Assembly (NCBI RefSeq): GCF_003946115.1
Contig: NZ_RHOH01000002.1
Span: forward strand, 310,001-374,000
Source of the DNA: Lacticaseibacillus daqingensis
GTDB lineage: Bacteria; Bacillota; Bacilli; Lactobacillales; Lactobacillaceae
DNA: 64,000 nucleotides
Reading direction: 5' to 3'
Position 1 is the first letter of the stretch. Every line of letters begins with the position of its first letter. Below, piece by piece: positions 18,601-26,924 of the stretch. The notes beneath the pieces were generated by a model. It did not search any database, was not told where the DNA came from, and worked only from the letters and a program-made list of their open reading frames with translations. The position numbers were made by a program, and so were the translations under genes.

Positions 18601-18910
18601 ATCCCGCGATGGGATTCAGCTGATCGCCAATCAAGTGACAACCGCAGAAGCCGCAGTGGCGGCCCTGCCAGCCCAGAAGCTCTTCATCCGCCTTCCCGCG
18701 GAAATGCCGGACACCGTGAAGACCACCTTGCTGAAAGCGTTGGCGGCGCACCACGGCGCTACCCCGGTGATCACGGTGGCCCCGGCGACGCGTGAAAGCG
18801 TGCTGTTGGCCAAAGCCTACTGGGTTGACCTGGACCCGGCACTCTTGGCGGCAGTCCGTGGTCTAGTTGGGGAAGAGAATGCCGTCGTACAAGGTGTGAC
18901 GGGTCACTAG
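15617..18910 (+). CDS. dnaE: DNA polymerase III alpha subunit DnaE
   Basis: A 1097-residue family-C polymerase. An N-terminal PHP domain (1-about 240) precedes the palm with the catalytic PDIDLDI motif (about 370-376), GPGRGSAAGALVSY before it, the fingers, a helix-hairpin-helix region and a C-terminal OB fold (about 935-1020). In Firmicutes DnaE extends RNA primers for PolC on the lagging strand. The PHP domain looks inactive: residue 8 is Gln where active domains carry His (HLQVQS). GAGGTGG precedes ATG 15617; the upstream frame (from 15539) runs through the promoter region and was not used. Confidence 0.96.
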   Translation: MFTHLQVQSSFSLLQSPLTIQSIVTTAKQRGFSAIALTDTNVMYGVVDFYRQATAAGIKPLLGMRLALPDATAVLIAETTAGYHQLLRLSSAIKLAETPPALAALPQFTGLAVLLPSSTLLQADFAAVHGDLAQYAAGFAAKAPATLAVGLEPVAIGSALPAVAAAQNLPLIAMDRVSYQDPTDAFTQKALQAIGAGTQLNLRDPALMDAGTDWLTPPDTAAAPYQAAGLDAALANQAALVARAAATIAFRQPQLPHYPVPTAQSAPAYLADLATVGLTARFAGQPVPAAYTERLTYELGVIDKMGFADYFLVVWDVMNHAHEVGIMTGPGRGSAAGALVSYALAITEVDPLQYDLLFERFLNPARANMPDIDLDIPDNRRGELIQYVHDRYGAEHMAQIITFGTFGAKQALRDCARVFGLSQFESNKWSAAIPNQFHIDLKTAYDQSQALQNLVKDADDHRALFSTALAIEGLPRHDSTHAAGIVLAQEPLTDTVALQDGGDGIAQTQVPMGDVEALGLLKMDFLGLRNLSILASAAASITRQTGKPFDPKQIPLDDAATLALFARGDTNGVFQFESNGIRSVLRRMKPTRFEDVVAVNALYRPGPMEQIDTFIARKNGQAPITYPVPALEPILNSTYGVLVYQEQVMQVASVMGGLSLGEADLLRRAMSKKKQAVIERERVRFIQGAKQKGYDEATATTVYAYIEQFAHYGFNRSHSVAYSKIAFWLAYIKEHYPTAFYAALMNASLSNTAKLRQYVVELKARHVPLLGPDINRSGRVFRIEGQGLRFGLLSISGVRRDFVDAILAARANGPFKSLQELMQRLDPKWLKPEPFTPLVYAGVFDRFDANRAQTLANLGELIDSVKLSGNDVGLFALLAPKPVAVPEFAPTERLDQEAAVLGVYLSGHPVDRYVNQLAPFRPLTTATAVTAGRTVTVVLVVRRIKRIRTKKGQEMAFIDGQDATGTLSVTVFPKLYPTIADLATNAVIVVSGRAESRDGIQLIANQVTTAEAAVAALPAQKLFIRLPAEMPDTVKTTLLKALAAHHGATPVITVAPATRESVLLAKAYWVDLDPALLAAVRGLVGEENAVVQGVTGH

Positions 18911-18957
18911 GAAAAAACGGTTTTTTTGGCTTTGCACGGGACTTTTTTTCTGAAAAG

Positions 18958-19000
18958 TGATATGCTTAATCAGTATTTGGGGGCAATTATGGTCCCTAAA
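18958..19000 (+). promoter_or_regulatory. pfkA promoter and leader hairpin
   Basis: Extended -10 TG-A-TATGCT (TATGCT at 18961-18966). The transcript would start near 18973, immediately before TTTGGGG (18976-18982) that pairs with CCCTAAA (18994-19000), a 7-bp stem with one wobble. No -35 at normal spacing. Confidence 0.45.
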
Positions 19001-19013
19001 AGAAAACGCATGA

Positions 19014-19982
<969 letters not shown>

Positions 19983-20042
19983 CTTAGTTAATTCTGACGT
20001 TAAAGTCGGTATTAAAAAATTGTCAAAGGAGCGATTTCATTT

Positions 20043-21809
20043 ATGAAAAAGACCAAGATCGTTAGCACGCTTGGACCAGCAAGTAACACAACAGACATCA
20101 TCGTTAAGTTGATCGAGGCGGGGGCTAACGTATTCCGGTTTAACTTCTCCCACGGTGACCATGAGGAACACCTGTCACGCATGAACATGGTGCATGAAGC
20201 CGAAAAGATCACGGGCAAGACGGTTGGGATCATGCTTGACACGAAGGGTGCGGAGATCCGCACGACCGTTCAGGCAACCGACAACGGCAAGATCGAACTC
20301 CACACCGGCGACGTGCTGCGGATCTCGATGGATGCTAGCCTTGACGGGAACAAGGACAAGGTCGCCGTGACCTACCCAGGGCTCTACGACGACACCCACG
20401 TTGGGGGCCACGTTCTGTTTGACGATGGGTTGATCGACGTCTTGATCACCGAAAAAGACGAAGCCAACCGCGAACTGGTGACCACCGTTCAAAACGATGG
20501 TCTGCTTGGGAGCCGTAAAGGGGTGAACGCCCCTGGCGTCTCCATCAACCTGCCTGGGATCACCGAAAAGGATGCCGATGACATCCGCTTCGGCCTGGAC
20601 AGCGGCATTAACTTCATTGCAGCCTCCTTTGTTCGGAAGCCGCAAGACGTCTTGGATATTCGTGAACTGCTCGAAGAAAAGGATGCCCTGAACGTCCAGA
20701 TCTTCCCAAAGATCGAATCTCAAGAAGGGATCGACAACTTCGATGACATCATTAAGGTCTCCGATGGTCTGATGATCGCCCGTGGGGACATGGGGGTTGA
20801 AATTCCGTTTGAACACGTGCCACTGGTTCAAAAGTCCCTGATCAAGAAGTGCAACGCGCTGGGCAAGCCGGTGATCACGGCCACTCAGATGCTGGACTCC
20901 ATGCAGGAAAACCCACGGCCAACGCGTGCTGAAGTGAACGACGTGGCTAACGCGGTCTTTGATGGGACCGATGCCACGATGCTGTCCGGCGAATCCGCCA
21001 ACGGGGACTACCCGGTTGAATCCGTTGCCGCAATGGCCCGGATCGACGAGTACACCGAAAAAGCGATGCAGGACCAGGACGCCTTTGCGCTCAAGGCCTA
21101 CAGCAACGCGAACATCACGGAATCCGTTGGTCAGGCTGTGGCCCACACCGCGCGCAACTTGGGCGTTAAGACCATCGTTGCGGCGACCAAGTCTGGCTTC
21201 ACGGCCCGCATGATCAGCAAGTACCGGCCAAAGGCTGACATTCTTGCCATCACGTTCGACGAGAAGACCCAGCGGGGGCTGATGATCAACTGGGGCGTTT
21301 ACCCAATCATCGCCGATGCACCAGAATCCACCGATGACATGTTCGACCTGGCCACCAAGAAGGCCCAAGAACTGGGCTTCGCGGAAGAAGGCGACCTGAT
21401 CCTGATCACGGCCGGGGTGCCAGTGGGCGAAACCGGGACGACCAACGTCATGAAGGTTCAACTGATCGGCTCCAAGCTGGTTGAAGGCTCCGGTGTCGGC
21501 GACGAATCTACGGTTGGGAAGGCTGTTTTGGCCACCAACGCGCAGGAAGCTGCTGCGAAGATGCAAAAGGGTGACATCCTGGTTGTCAAGACCACGGACA
21601 AGGACTACCTGCCAGCCATCGAAAAGGCGGCCGCTTTGGTCGTTGAAAACGGTGGGCTGACGAGCCATGCCGCAGTCGTTGGGATCGCCATGGGCATTCC
21701 AGTGGTTGTCGGTGCGGCCGGTGCCTTGGACGCGATCACCGATGGTCAAGTGATCACGGTTGACTCCCGTCGTGGGATCATCTACAAGGGTGCGACTAAC
21801 GCCCTTTAA
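20043..21809 (+). CDS. pyk: Pyruvate kinase with C-terminal PEP-utiliser domain
   Basis: A 588-residue enzyme converting PEP and ADP to pyruvate and ATP. Catalytic barrel with KIVSTLGPAS (4-13), FPKIESQEGI and the signature MIARGDMGVEIP, then TATQMLDSM. After the allosteric domain comes an extra C-terminal domain (about 505-588) with GGLTSHAAVVG, homologous to the PEP-dependent phosphohistidine domain. This extension is typical of Bacillus and Lactobacillus pyruvate kinases. AAAGGAG lies 10-11 nt before the ATG. Codon use is strongly biased. A powerful terminator follows. Confidence 0.98.
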   Translation: MKKTKIVSTLGPASNTTDIIVKLIEAGANVFRFNFSHGDHEEHLSRMNMVHEAEKITGKTVGIMLDTKGAEIRTTVQATDNGKIELHTGDVLRISMDASLDGNKDKVAVTYPGLYDDTHVGGHVLFDDGLIDVLITEKDEANRELVTTVQNDGLLGSRKGVNAPGVSINLPGITEKDADDIRFGLDSGINFIAASFVRKPQDVLDIRELLEEKDALNVQIFPKIESQEGIDNFDDIIKVSDGLMIARGDMGVEIPFEHVPLVQKSLIKKCNALGKPVITATQMLDSMQENPRPTRAEVNDVANAVFDGTDATMLSGESANGDYPVESVAAMARIDEYTEKAMQDQDAFALKAYSNANITESVGQAVAHTARNLGVKTIVAATKSGFTARMISKYRPKADILAITFDEKTQRGLMINWGVYPIIADAPESTDDMFDLATKKAQELGFAEEGDLILITAGVPVGETGTTNVMKVQLIGSKLVEGSGVGDESTVGKAVLATNAQEAAAKMQKGDILVVKTTDKDYLPAIEKAAALVVENGGLTSHAAVVGIAMGIPVVVGAAGALDAITDGQVITVDSRRGIIYKGATNAL

Positions 21810-21821
21810 ACCATTGACTGA

Positions 21822-21861
21822 ACACAAAAAGACGTGCGACTTGCCGCGCGTCTTTTTGTGT
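21822..21861 (+). terminator. Terminator of pfkA-pyk
   Basis: ACACAAAAAGACG (21822-21834) pairs with CGTCTTTTTGTGT (21849-21861), and additional GYGCG pairs lie inside. A and T tracts make it work in both directions. Confidence 0.9.
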
Positions 21862-21890
21862 GGCCAGCGACCGGCGGCTGAGGGCGTGCA

Positions 21891-21919
21891 TTGCTTTTTT
21901 ATGTCAACTCGGGTAGACT
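21891..21919 (+). promoter_or_regulatory. Promoter of the DUF441-cvfB-xerD genes
   Basis: TTGCTT (21891-21896), 17 bp, TAGACT (21914-21919), 29 bp before the DUF441 start codon. Confidence 0.6.
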
Positions 21920-21947
21920 GAATAGAGAAATTTTGAGGAGGGTGCGT

Positions 21948-22409
21948 ATGGAAAGCTGGTTTTTTTTGGGGGCGGTTTTTGTGATCGCCGCATTGGCGAA
22001 GAATCAATCCCTGCTGATCGGGGTGGGGGCCGTCATGCTGCTGAAGCTGATCCCCGCATTTCACCCGGTCCTGAAGTTGCTGCAGGGCCAGGGCATCAAT
22101 TGGGGGGTCACGGTGATCTCAGCCGCTATCATGGTACCCATCGCCACCGGTGAGATCGGGTTTGCGGAGCTGGCGCGCGTCTTACGCAGCCCGGCCGGAT
22201 GGATCGCCATCAGCATGGGGGTCCTCGTGGCGGTGCTGTCTGCCAAGGGGGTCGGGCTTTTGGCGCAAAGTCCTGAGATGACGGTGGCGCTGGTGTTTGG
22301 CACCATCATGGGGGTGGTGCTGCTGCGCGGCATCGCGGCCGGCCCCGTGATCGCCAGCGGGATGACGTATGTGTTACTGACAGTATTCAATTTACTCCCT
22401 GTGAAATAG
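21948..22409 (+). CDS. DUF441 family membrane protein
   Basis: A 153-residue, very hydrophobic protein with four membrane segments (about 4-34, 50-68, 85-108, 117-148). Sequence features such as AKNQSLLIG, WGVTVISAAIMVPIATGEI and GPVIASGMTYVLLT are those of the DUF441 (YeaL) family. Function unknown; no catalytic motif. ATG 21948 has GAGGAGG before it; an upstream in-frame extension (21891) covers the promoter and was rejected. It ends 15 bp before cvfB. Confidence 0.82.
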   Translation: MESWFFLGAVFVIAALAKNQSLLIGVGAVMLLKLIPAFHPVLKLLQGQGINWGVTVISAAIMVPIATGEIGFAELARVLRSPAGWIAISMGVLVAVLSAKGVGLLAQSPEMTVALVFGTIMGVVLLRGIAAGPVIASGMTYVLLTVFNLLPVK

Positions 22410-22424
22410 GGACGGAGGATAAGT

Positions 22425-23285
22425 ATGAAGTTTAACGGTCAGATCGTCGAAGCGACGGTCACGGATAGCAATGAGACGCAGGTGTTCGCACAGTACGATG
22501 GGGTCACGATGGCCATCGACGGCACGGAGTTTGACACCACGCCGGCGGTGGGCACGCCCCTCACCGGGTTTGCGTACGACAACACGCAAGGCAACGCTCG
22601 GCTGACCACGAAGCTGCCGACGATCGGCCACGACCACTACGCCTTTGGGACGGTAGTTGAGGTGCGGCGCGACCTCGGGGTGTTTGTGAACATCGGCTTG
22701 CCGGACAAGGACATTGTGGTGTCCCTTGACCAGCTGCCAGAGCTGGGCCGCTTGTGGCCGGCCCGTGGCGATCGCCTGATGGTCGACCTGATGATCGACA
22801 AGAAGCACCGGTTGTGGGGAAATCTGGCGGATGAATCGATCATTCAAGCCGTGGCCAACCACGCGAAGCCCGCGATGAAAAACCAAGATGTGACTGCCAC
22901 GGTGTACCGCCTGAAAATGGCGGGGACGCACGTGCTGACGGATGATTTTTACCTGGGTTTCATCCATCCGAATGAGCGTGAAGTGGAGCCACGCTTGGGT
23001 GAGGTCGTGCACGCACGCGTGATCGGGGTGCGCGACGATGGCACGCTGAACCTGTCGCTCAAGCCGCGCGCCTATGAAGCGATCTCGGATGACGCGGCGA
23101 TGGTGCTGGCGGTGCTCGAGCACAGCCCGAACCACCAAATGCCGTACACGGACAAAAGTGATCCAGCTGCGATCCAGCAAGCCTTTGGCATCAGCAAGGG
23201 CGCGTTCAAGCGCGCGTTGGGGCACTTGCTGAAGGCCAAGGCGATTCGCCAGCACGATGGGGTCACCGAGTTGCTCGAGCACTAG
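22425..23285 (+). CDS. cvfB: S1-like RNA-binding protein CvfB
   Basis: A 286-residue protein of the CvfB/YitL family: three S1-type OB folds in tandem (about 1-65, 68-135, 150-220; FGTVVEVRRDLGVFVNIGLPDKDIV is typical) and a C-terminal winged helix (about 228-286). In Staphylococcus CvfB binds RNA and affects virulence gene expression; its role in lactobacilli is not known. GGAGG lies before the ATG. The gene is immediately upstream of xerD (10 bp), a conserved arrangement in this group. Confidence 0.87.
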   Translation: MKFNGQIVEATVTDSNETQVFAQYDGVTMAIDGTEFDTTPAVGTPLTGFAYDNTQGNARLTTKLPTIGHDHYAFGTVVEVRRDLGVFVNIGLPDKDIVVSLDQLPELGRLWPARGDRLMVDLMIDKKHRLWGNLADESIIQAVANHAKPAMKNQDVTATVYRLKMAGTHVLTDDFYLGFIHPNEREVEPRLGEVVHARVIGVRDDGTLNLSLKPRAYEAISDDAAMVLAVLEHSPNHQMPYTDKSDPAAIQQAFGISKGAFKRALGHLLKAKAIRQHDGVTELLEH

Positions 23286-23295
23286 GAGGCGACAC

Positions 23296-24177
23296 ATGGA
23301 CGAGCTAATTTTAGACTTCGGCCATTATTTGGATGTGGAGCGGGGGCTGGCCGCCACAACGCAGGCCAGCTATCAGCAGGACCTGCGCGAGTTTGCTGCC
23401 TGGTTGACGACCCAGCAACTCGCAGCGTTTCCCGAGGAGCTCGCTGTCATTCAGGACTTCTTGAGCGCGCAGACCTCGCTGAAGGCGGCTAGTTCCATGA
23501 GCCGTATGATCAGCGCAATGCGCCGCTTTTATCGCTACCTGATGCAGGAAACCGTTATCACCAGCGACCCAATGACCCTGATCGATTCGCCGAAGCCAGC
23601 CCAGCACCTGCCGGCGACACTGTCGAGCACCGAAATAGACCGGCTGATGGCGGCACCGGATACGACCAAGCCGCTGGGGTTGCGCGATCGCGCCATTTTT
23701 GAACTGATGTACGCCACGGGCTTGCGGGTGTCGGAGGTGGTGACCCTGCGCTTGGACCAACTTCACTTGACGCTGAACTTGTTACAGGTGACGGGGAAGG
23801 GGGACAAGGAACGCATCGTCCCGATCTCACCACAGGCGGTCACCTGGATGAGCCAGTACCTCAGCACCGCTCGCCCTCAGCTGACGAAGCAGCCCGCACC
23901 GCCGACTGTGTTTGTGAACTTCCACGGGCGGCCACTGACCCGCCAAGGGATCTGGAAGAACTTGAAGGCCTATATTGAAGCGCTGGGGATTCAGAAGAAC
24001 GTGACGCCGCACACCCTGCGCCACAGCTTTGCGACTCACTTACTCGAAAACGGCGCGGACTTGCGCGTGGTGCAGGAGCTGCTGGGCCACAGCGATATCA
24101 GTACTACGCAAATCTACACGCACTTGAGCAACAAGAAGATCGTGGCGGTGTATCACGCCACGCACCCGCGCGGCTAG
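23296..24177 (+). CDS. xerD: Tyrosine recombinase XerD
   Basis: A 293-residue recombinase with an N-terminal SAM-like core-binding domain (1-about 100) and a C-terminal catalytic domain with Arg144 (GLRVSE), His239 and Arg242 (HTLRH), His265 (LLGHSD) and Tyr274 (IYTHLS). It ends YHATHPR as XerD does. With a partner it resolves chromosome dimers at dif; some lactobacilli use XerS instead, but the XerD assignment follows from the sequence ending and from the location before ribT and scpAB, as in Bacillus. GGAGG precedes ATG 23296. No dif-like site was searched exhaustively. Confidence 0.93.
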   Translation: MDELILDFGHYLDVERGLAATTQASYQQDLREFAAWLTTQQLAAFPEELAVIQDFLSAQTSLKAASSMSRMISAMRRFYRYLMQETVITSDPMTLIDSPKPAQHLPATLSSTEIDRLMAAPDTTKPLGLRDRAIFELMYATGLRVSEVVTLRLDQLHLTLNLLQVTGKGDKERIVPISPQAVTWMSQYLSTARPQLTKQPAPPTVFVNFHGRPLTRQGIWKNLKAYIEALGIQKNVTPHTLRHSFATHLLENGADLRVVQELLGHSDISTTQIYTHLSNKKIVAVYHATHPRG

Positions 24178-24186
24178 CGGTTCTGA

Positions 24187-24215
24187 TTGCCGGCGCGGCG
24201 TGCATATGGTATCGT
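24187..24215 (+). promoter_or_regulatory. Promoter of ribT-scpAB-rluB
   Basis: TTGCCG (24187-24192), 17 bp, TATCGT (24210-24215), 36 bp before ribT. Confidence 0.5.
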
Positions 24216-24251
24216 AGCGGGTGAGAGTAGTTAATTGTGGAGGCTTTTTTG

Positions 24252-24644
24252 ATGCTGACAAAATACAAGAACGATTATGCCAAAATCGCAATGGGGTTCC
24301 TGTCGTTTGTCCCTGATCTGAAAGACATGGATCACTTGCAGACGGAGCTCAAGCTGTACACCGAAGACAACGCCCACCTGCTGTACCTGTACCGTGAAAC
24401 GGCCGGCGGTGATTTTGAAGGCGTGGTGGGCGTGGAAACCGGGGCTGACTTTGTGCTGATCCGGCACCTGTCGCTTTCGCCTGCGTTTCGGGATACTGCA
24501 ACGCAGTTCGCGGTCCTCAGCGACCTTCAGGCCCAGTACGCGGGCGTCAAGCTGATGGGGACGCTAGAGACGGCCCCGCTGATTGCCGCGTTTAATCAAC
24601 AGAGAAAAGAGACTGCCAATGGCACTGACACTCGTGCTGAATGA
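24252..24644 (+). CDS. ribT: RibT-like GNAT acetyltransferase
   Basis: A 130-residue protein closely resembling Bacillus RibT (start MLTKYKNDYAKIAMGFLSFVPDLKD). It has a reduced GNAT fold; the acetyl-CoA loop region (SLSPAFRDTATQFAVL) lacks the usual RxxGxG/A signature, so activity is uncertain. In Bacillus ribT closes the riboflavin operon; here the rib biosynthesis genes are absent nearby and the gene instead leads scpAB, as in many lactobacilli. GTGGAGG before ATG 24252 decides the start against a GTG at 24237. Its last 26 bp overlap scpA. Confidence 0.85.
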   Translation: MLTKYKNDYAKIAMGFLSFVPDLKDMDHLQTELKLYTEDNAHLLYLYRETAGGDFEGVVGVETGADFVLIRHLSLSPAFRDTATQFAVLSDLQAQYAGVKLMGTLETAPLIAAFNQQRKETANGTDTRAE

Positions 24645-25344
24645 TTTTTCCGGGCCGCTGGATTTACTCTGGCACCTGATCCGTACCAACGAAGTGGATA
24701 TCTACGACATTCCAATCGCTCAGATCACTAGCCAATACCTCGACTATCTGCACCAGATGCAGGACTTGCGGTTGGATGTGGCTGGTGATTATTTTGTCAT
24801 GGCGGCAAGCCTGATGGCGCTGAAGAGTAAGCTGTTGCTGCCACAGGCCGCGCCTGAGGAACCGGCGGACACCGATTATGTGGATCCCCGCGCGGACTTG
24901 GTTGCCCAACTCTTGACTTACCAGGTGTACCAGGAGGCTGCTGGCGACCTGAAGGCCTACGAACAGGCCCGGGCGCGCTCATACGCCAAACCCGAAACGC
25001 TGCCGAGCGCGGATGTGCAGGTGCCAATGAGCCCTGGGGCGGTCAAGCTTCGCGACCTGACCGCCGCAATGACTGCAGTGATGCAACGGCAGCTGGCCAC
25101 GGCGCAAACCATCGCGCACATTGAGGCCGAGCCCATCTCGATCGCTGAACGCATCAACGAGGTGCTGGCCGAGCTGGCCCGGTGGCACACCTGCAACTTT
25201 GAGCGGCTGATTGCCGCCCATACGGTGGAAGGCGTGGTGACCACGTTTTTGGCCATTTTAGAGTTAATGAAAAACGATCAGATCGAGTGCGAACAGCCGG
25301 AGCCATTCGCGCCGATCACTGTGATGATGAAGGAGGTGGCGTGA
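24619..25344 (+). CDS. scpA: Segregation and condensation protein ScpA
   Basis: A 241-residue kleisin that bridges SMC heads in the chromosome-compacting SMC-ScpAB complex. N-terminal FSGPLDLLWHLIRTNEVDIYDIPIAQI is the family signature (SMC neck contact); the C-terminal winged helix includes VEGVVTTFLAILELMK. The start ATG 24619, inside ribT, gives the canonical N-terminus MALTLVLNDFSGPLD; an upstream frame to 24583 does not. Its TGA overlaps the ATG of scpB by one base, indicating translational coupling. Confidence 0.95.
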   Translation: MALTLVLNDFSGPLDLLWHLIRTNEVDIYDIPIAQITSQYLDYLHQMQDLRLDVAGDYFVMAASLMALKSKLLLPQAAPEEPADTDYVDPRADLVAQLLTYQVYQEAAGDLKAYEQARARSYAKPETLPSADVQVPMSPGAVKLRDLTAAMTAVMQRQLATAQTIAHIEAEPISIAERINEVLAELARWHTCNFERLIAAHTVEGVVTTFLAILELMKNDQIECEQPEPFAPITVMMKEVA

Positions 25345-25931
25345 TGCAGCCGTTGATCGAAGCCGTTTTGTATACGGCCGGCGAGGCGGGGGTTGCGCTG
25401 GAGACCTTCGCCCAGCTGCTGGGTATCAGCCCAGCCGCCATGCGCCAACAGTTGGCGACATACAGCCAGGCCTTGGCCGATGACGCCAGCCGCGGCTTGC
25501 TCGTGCGCCAGTCCGACGAGCGGTACTTCCTGGTGTCCAAGCCCGAGTTCGGCGAAACCCTCAAGAAGTACTTCGCTGGCCCCCCGGCGCAGGGGCTATC
25601 CCAGGCAGCGCTGGAAGTGCTGGCCATCATTGCCTATCAGCAGCCGATCACGCGCATCGAAATCGATGAGGTGCGCGGGGTGCAGAGCACTGGCGCCTTG
25701 ACCACGCTGGCCGCCCGGCGGCTGGTCAAGGAAGCGGGGCGTAAAGAGGCCCCGGGGCGCCCGATTTTGTACGCGACGACGCCATTTTTCCTCGATTACT
25801 TCGGGCTGGAAACACTCGATGACCTCCCCGTGTTGGGTGAGGCCGAAGCCCCTGCAGAGGTTGACTTGTTCGCGGACTTTGATGCCGCACTGGACCCAAC
25901 AGAAGGAGAGACAGATGCCACAACAGAATGA
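25344..25931 (+). CDS. scpB: Segregation and condensation protein ScpB
   Basis: A 195-residue protein with two winged helices (about 1-75 and 85-160) typical of ScpB, which dimerises and binds ScpA. Motifs EAVLYTAGEAGV and LEVLAIIAYQQPITRIEIDEVRGVQ are characteristic. An acidic tail (160-195) follows. AAGGAGGTGG lies before ATG 25344, within scpA. The 3' end overlaps rluB by 17 bp. Confidence 0.95.
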   Translation: MQPLIEAVLYTAGEAGVALETFAQLLGISPAAMRQQLATYSQALADDASRGLLVRQSDERYFLVSKPEFGETLKKYFAGPPAQGLSQAALEVLAIIAYQQPITRIEIDEVRGVQSTGALTTLAARRLVKEAGRKEAPGRPILYATTPFFLDYFGLETLDDLPVLGEAEAPAEVDLFADFDAALDPTEGETDATTE

Positions 25932-26661
25932 AGAACGACTCCAAAAGGTGATCGCCAACGCGGGGGTCGCCTCCCGTCGCCACGCCGAGGATCTGATCCG
26001 CACTGGCCACGTTGAAGTGAACGGTGTGGTGGTGACCGAAATGGGCGTTAAAGTCACCGACCGCGATGAGGTGTTGGTAGACGGCGTGCCGCTGGGCAAG
26101 GAGCGCAAGCGCTACTTCCTGTTCTACAAGCCGCGCGGCGTCATTACCGCTGTGACGGACGACAAGAAGCGTGCCGTTGTCACGGATTACTTTGAGGACG
26201 TTCAGGAACACCTTTATCCAGTCGGCCGGTTGGACTATGACACCTCAGGATTACTTTTGATGACCAATGACGGTGAGTTTGCCAACATGCTGATGCACCC
26301 CAGCTTTAAGGTGGATAAGAAGTATGTGGCCAAGGTGCAAGGGATCCCGACCCGGGCGCAGCTGATGCCGATGCGTGACGGCCTCGTGGTGGCGGGCAAG
26401 AAGCTGGCCCCGGCGCGCTTCACCATCATTTCCACGGATAAGGCCAAAAAAACCGCGATCGTGGCCCTGACCATTCACCAAGGGATCAATCACCAGGTCA
26501 AAAAAATGTTTCAGGCGCTCGGGTTCCCCGTGATGAAGCTCTCTCGAACCGAGTACGGCCCACTGACGCTGGAGGGGCTGCAATCAGGAGAACACCGGCC
26601 GTTGAAGCCGATCGAGATCCAGGTGCTGAAAACGTTCGCACAAAAGGGCTTGACACACTAG
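25915..26661 (+). CDS. rluB: 23S rRNA pseudouridine synthase RluB
   Basis: A 248-residue RsuA/RluB-family enzyme: N-terminal S4 RNA-binding domain (about 8-66, ERLQKVIANAGVASRRHAE), then the pseudouridine synthase fold with catalytic Asp107 in GRLDYDTSGL. It modifies 23S rRNA near the peptidyl-transferase centre (U2605 in E. coli). GAAGGAGAGACAG precedes ATG 25915. It is the last gene of the scp operon, and the promoter for the ribU transcript lies in its final codons. Confidence 0.92.
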   Translation: MPQQNEERLQKVIANAGVASRRHAEDLIRTGHVEVNGVVVTEMGVKVTDRDEVLVDGVPLGKERKRYFLFYKPRGVITAVTDDKKRAVVTDYFEDVQEHLYPVGRLDYDTSGLLLMTNDGEFANMLMHPSFKVDKKYVAKVQGIPTRAQLMPMRDGLVVAGKKLAPARFTIISTDKAKKTAIVALTIHQGINHQVKKMFQALGFPVMKLSRTEYGPLTLEGLQSGEHRPLKPIEIQVLKTFAQKGLTH

Positions 26662-26678
26662 GAGTCGGTGGTTACAAT
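26650..26678 (+). promoter_or_regulatory. Promoter of the FMN-riboswitch / ribU transcript
   Basis: A near-consensus TTGACA (26650-26655), 17 bp, TACAAT (26673-26678). The -35 element is inside the 3' end of rluB. Confidence 0.8.
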
Positions 26679-26705
26679 AAGTGAGTAATTAAATAAACTT
26701 GGTTC

Positions 26706-26819
26706 GTCTTCAGGGGCAGGGTGCAATTCCCGACCGGTGGTGAAAGTCCACGACCCGCGGCAACGCGGCTGATCCGGTGCGATTCCGGAACCGATAGTTA
26801 AAGTCTAGATAAAGAAGAT
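26706..26819 (+). ncRNA. FMN riboswitch (RFN element)
   Basis: The conserved RFN core is present in order: CTTCAGGGGCAGGGTG, AATTCCCGACCGG, GGTGAAAGTCCACGACCC, a variable hairpin CCGCGG-caa-CGCGG, GATCCGGTGCGATTCCGGAACCG and ATAGTTAAAGTCTAGAT, closed by TCTTC/GAAGA. FMN binding stabilises the aptamer and here should favour the downstream terminator, shutting off riboflavin uptake when FMN is plentiful. It sits between a strong promoter and ribU. Confidence 0.96.
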
Positions 26820-26856
26820 GGGGCTTTATTTTGAATACTCGAATTCAAGACGAAGG

Positions 26857-26891
26857 CTCATTATCTCCCCGGGGGTAGTGGGTCTTTTTTT
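26857..26891 (+). terminator. Riboswitch-controlled terminator
   Basis: CTCATTA pairs with TAGTGGG (two wobbles) around a C/G-rich core TCCCCGGGGG, followed by seven or more T residues ending at 26891. It lies 34 bp before ribU. Confidence 0.8.
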
Positions 26892-26924
26892 GCTCCTCTG
26901 AAGCAACCACTTGGAGGGTTTTTC

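Noticed and set aside
20175-22064. 629-codon antisense frame across pyk
   Set aside because: Exact shadow of pyk produced by its codon bias; no homology-like features and no ribosome site.
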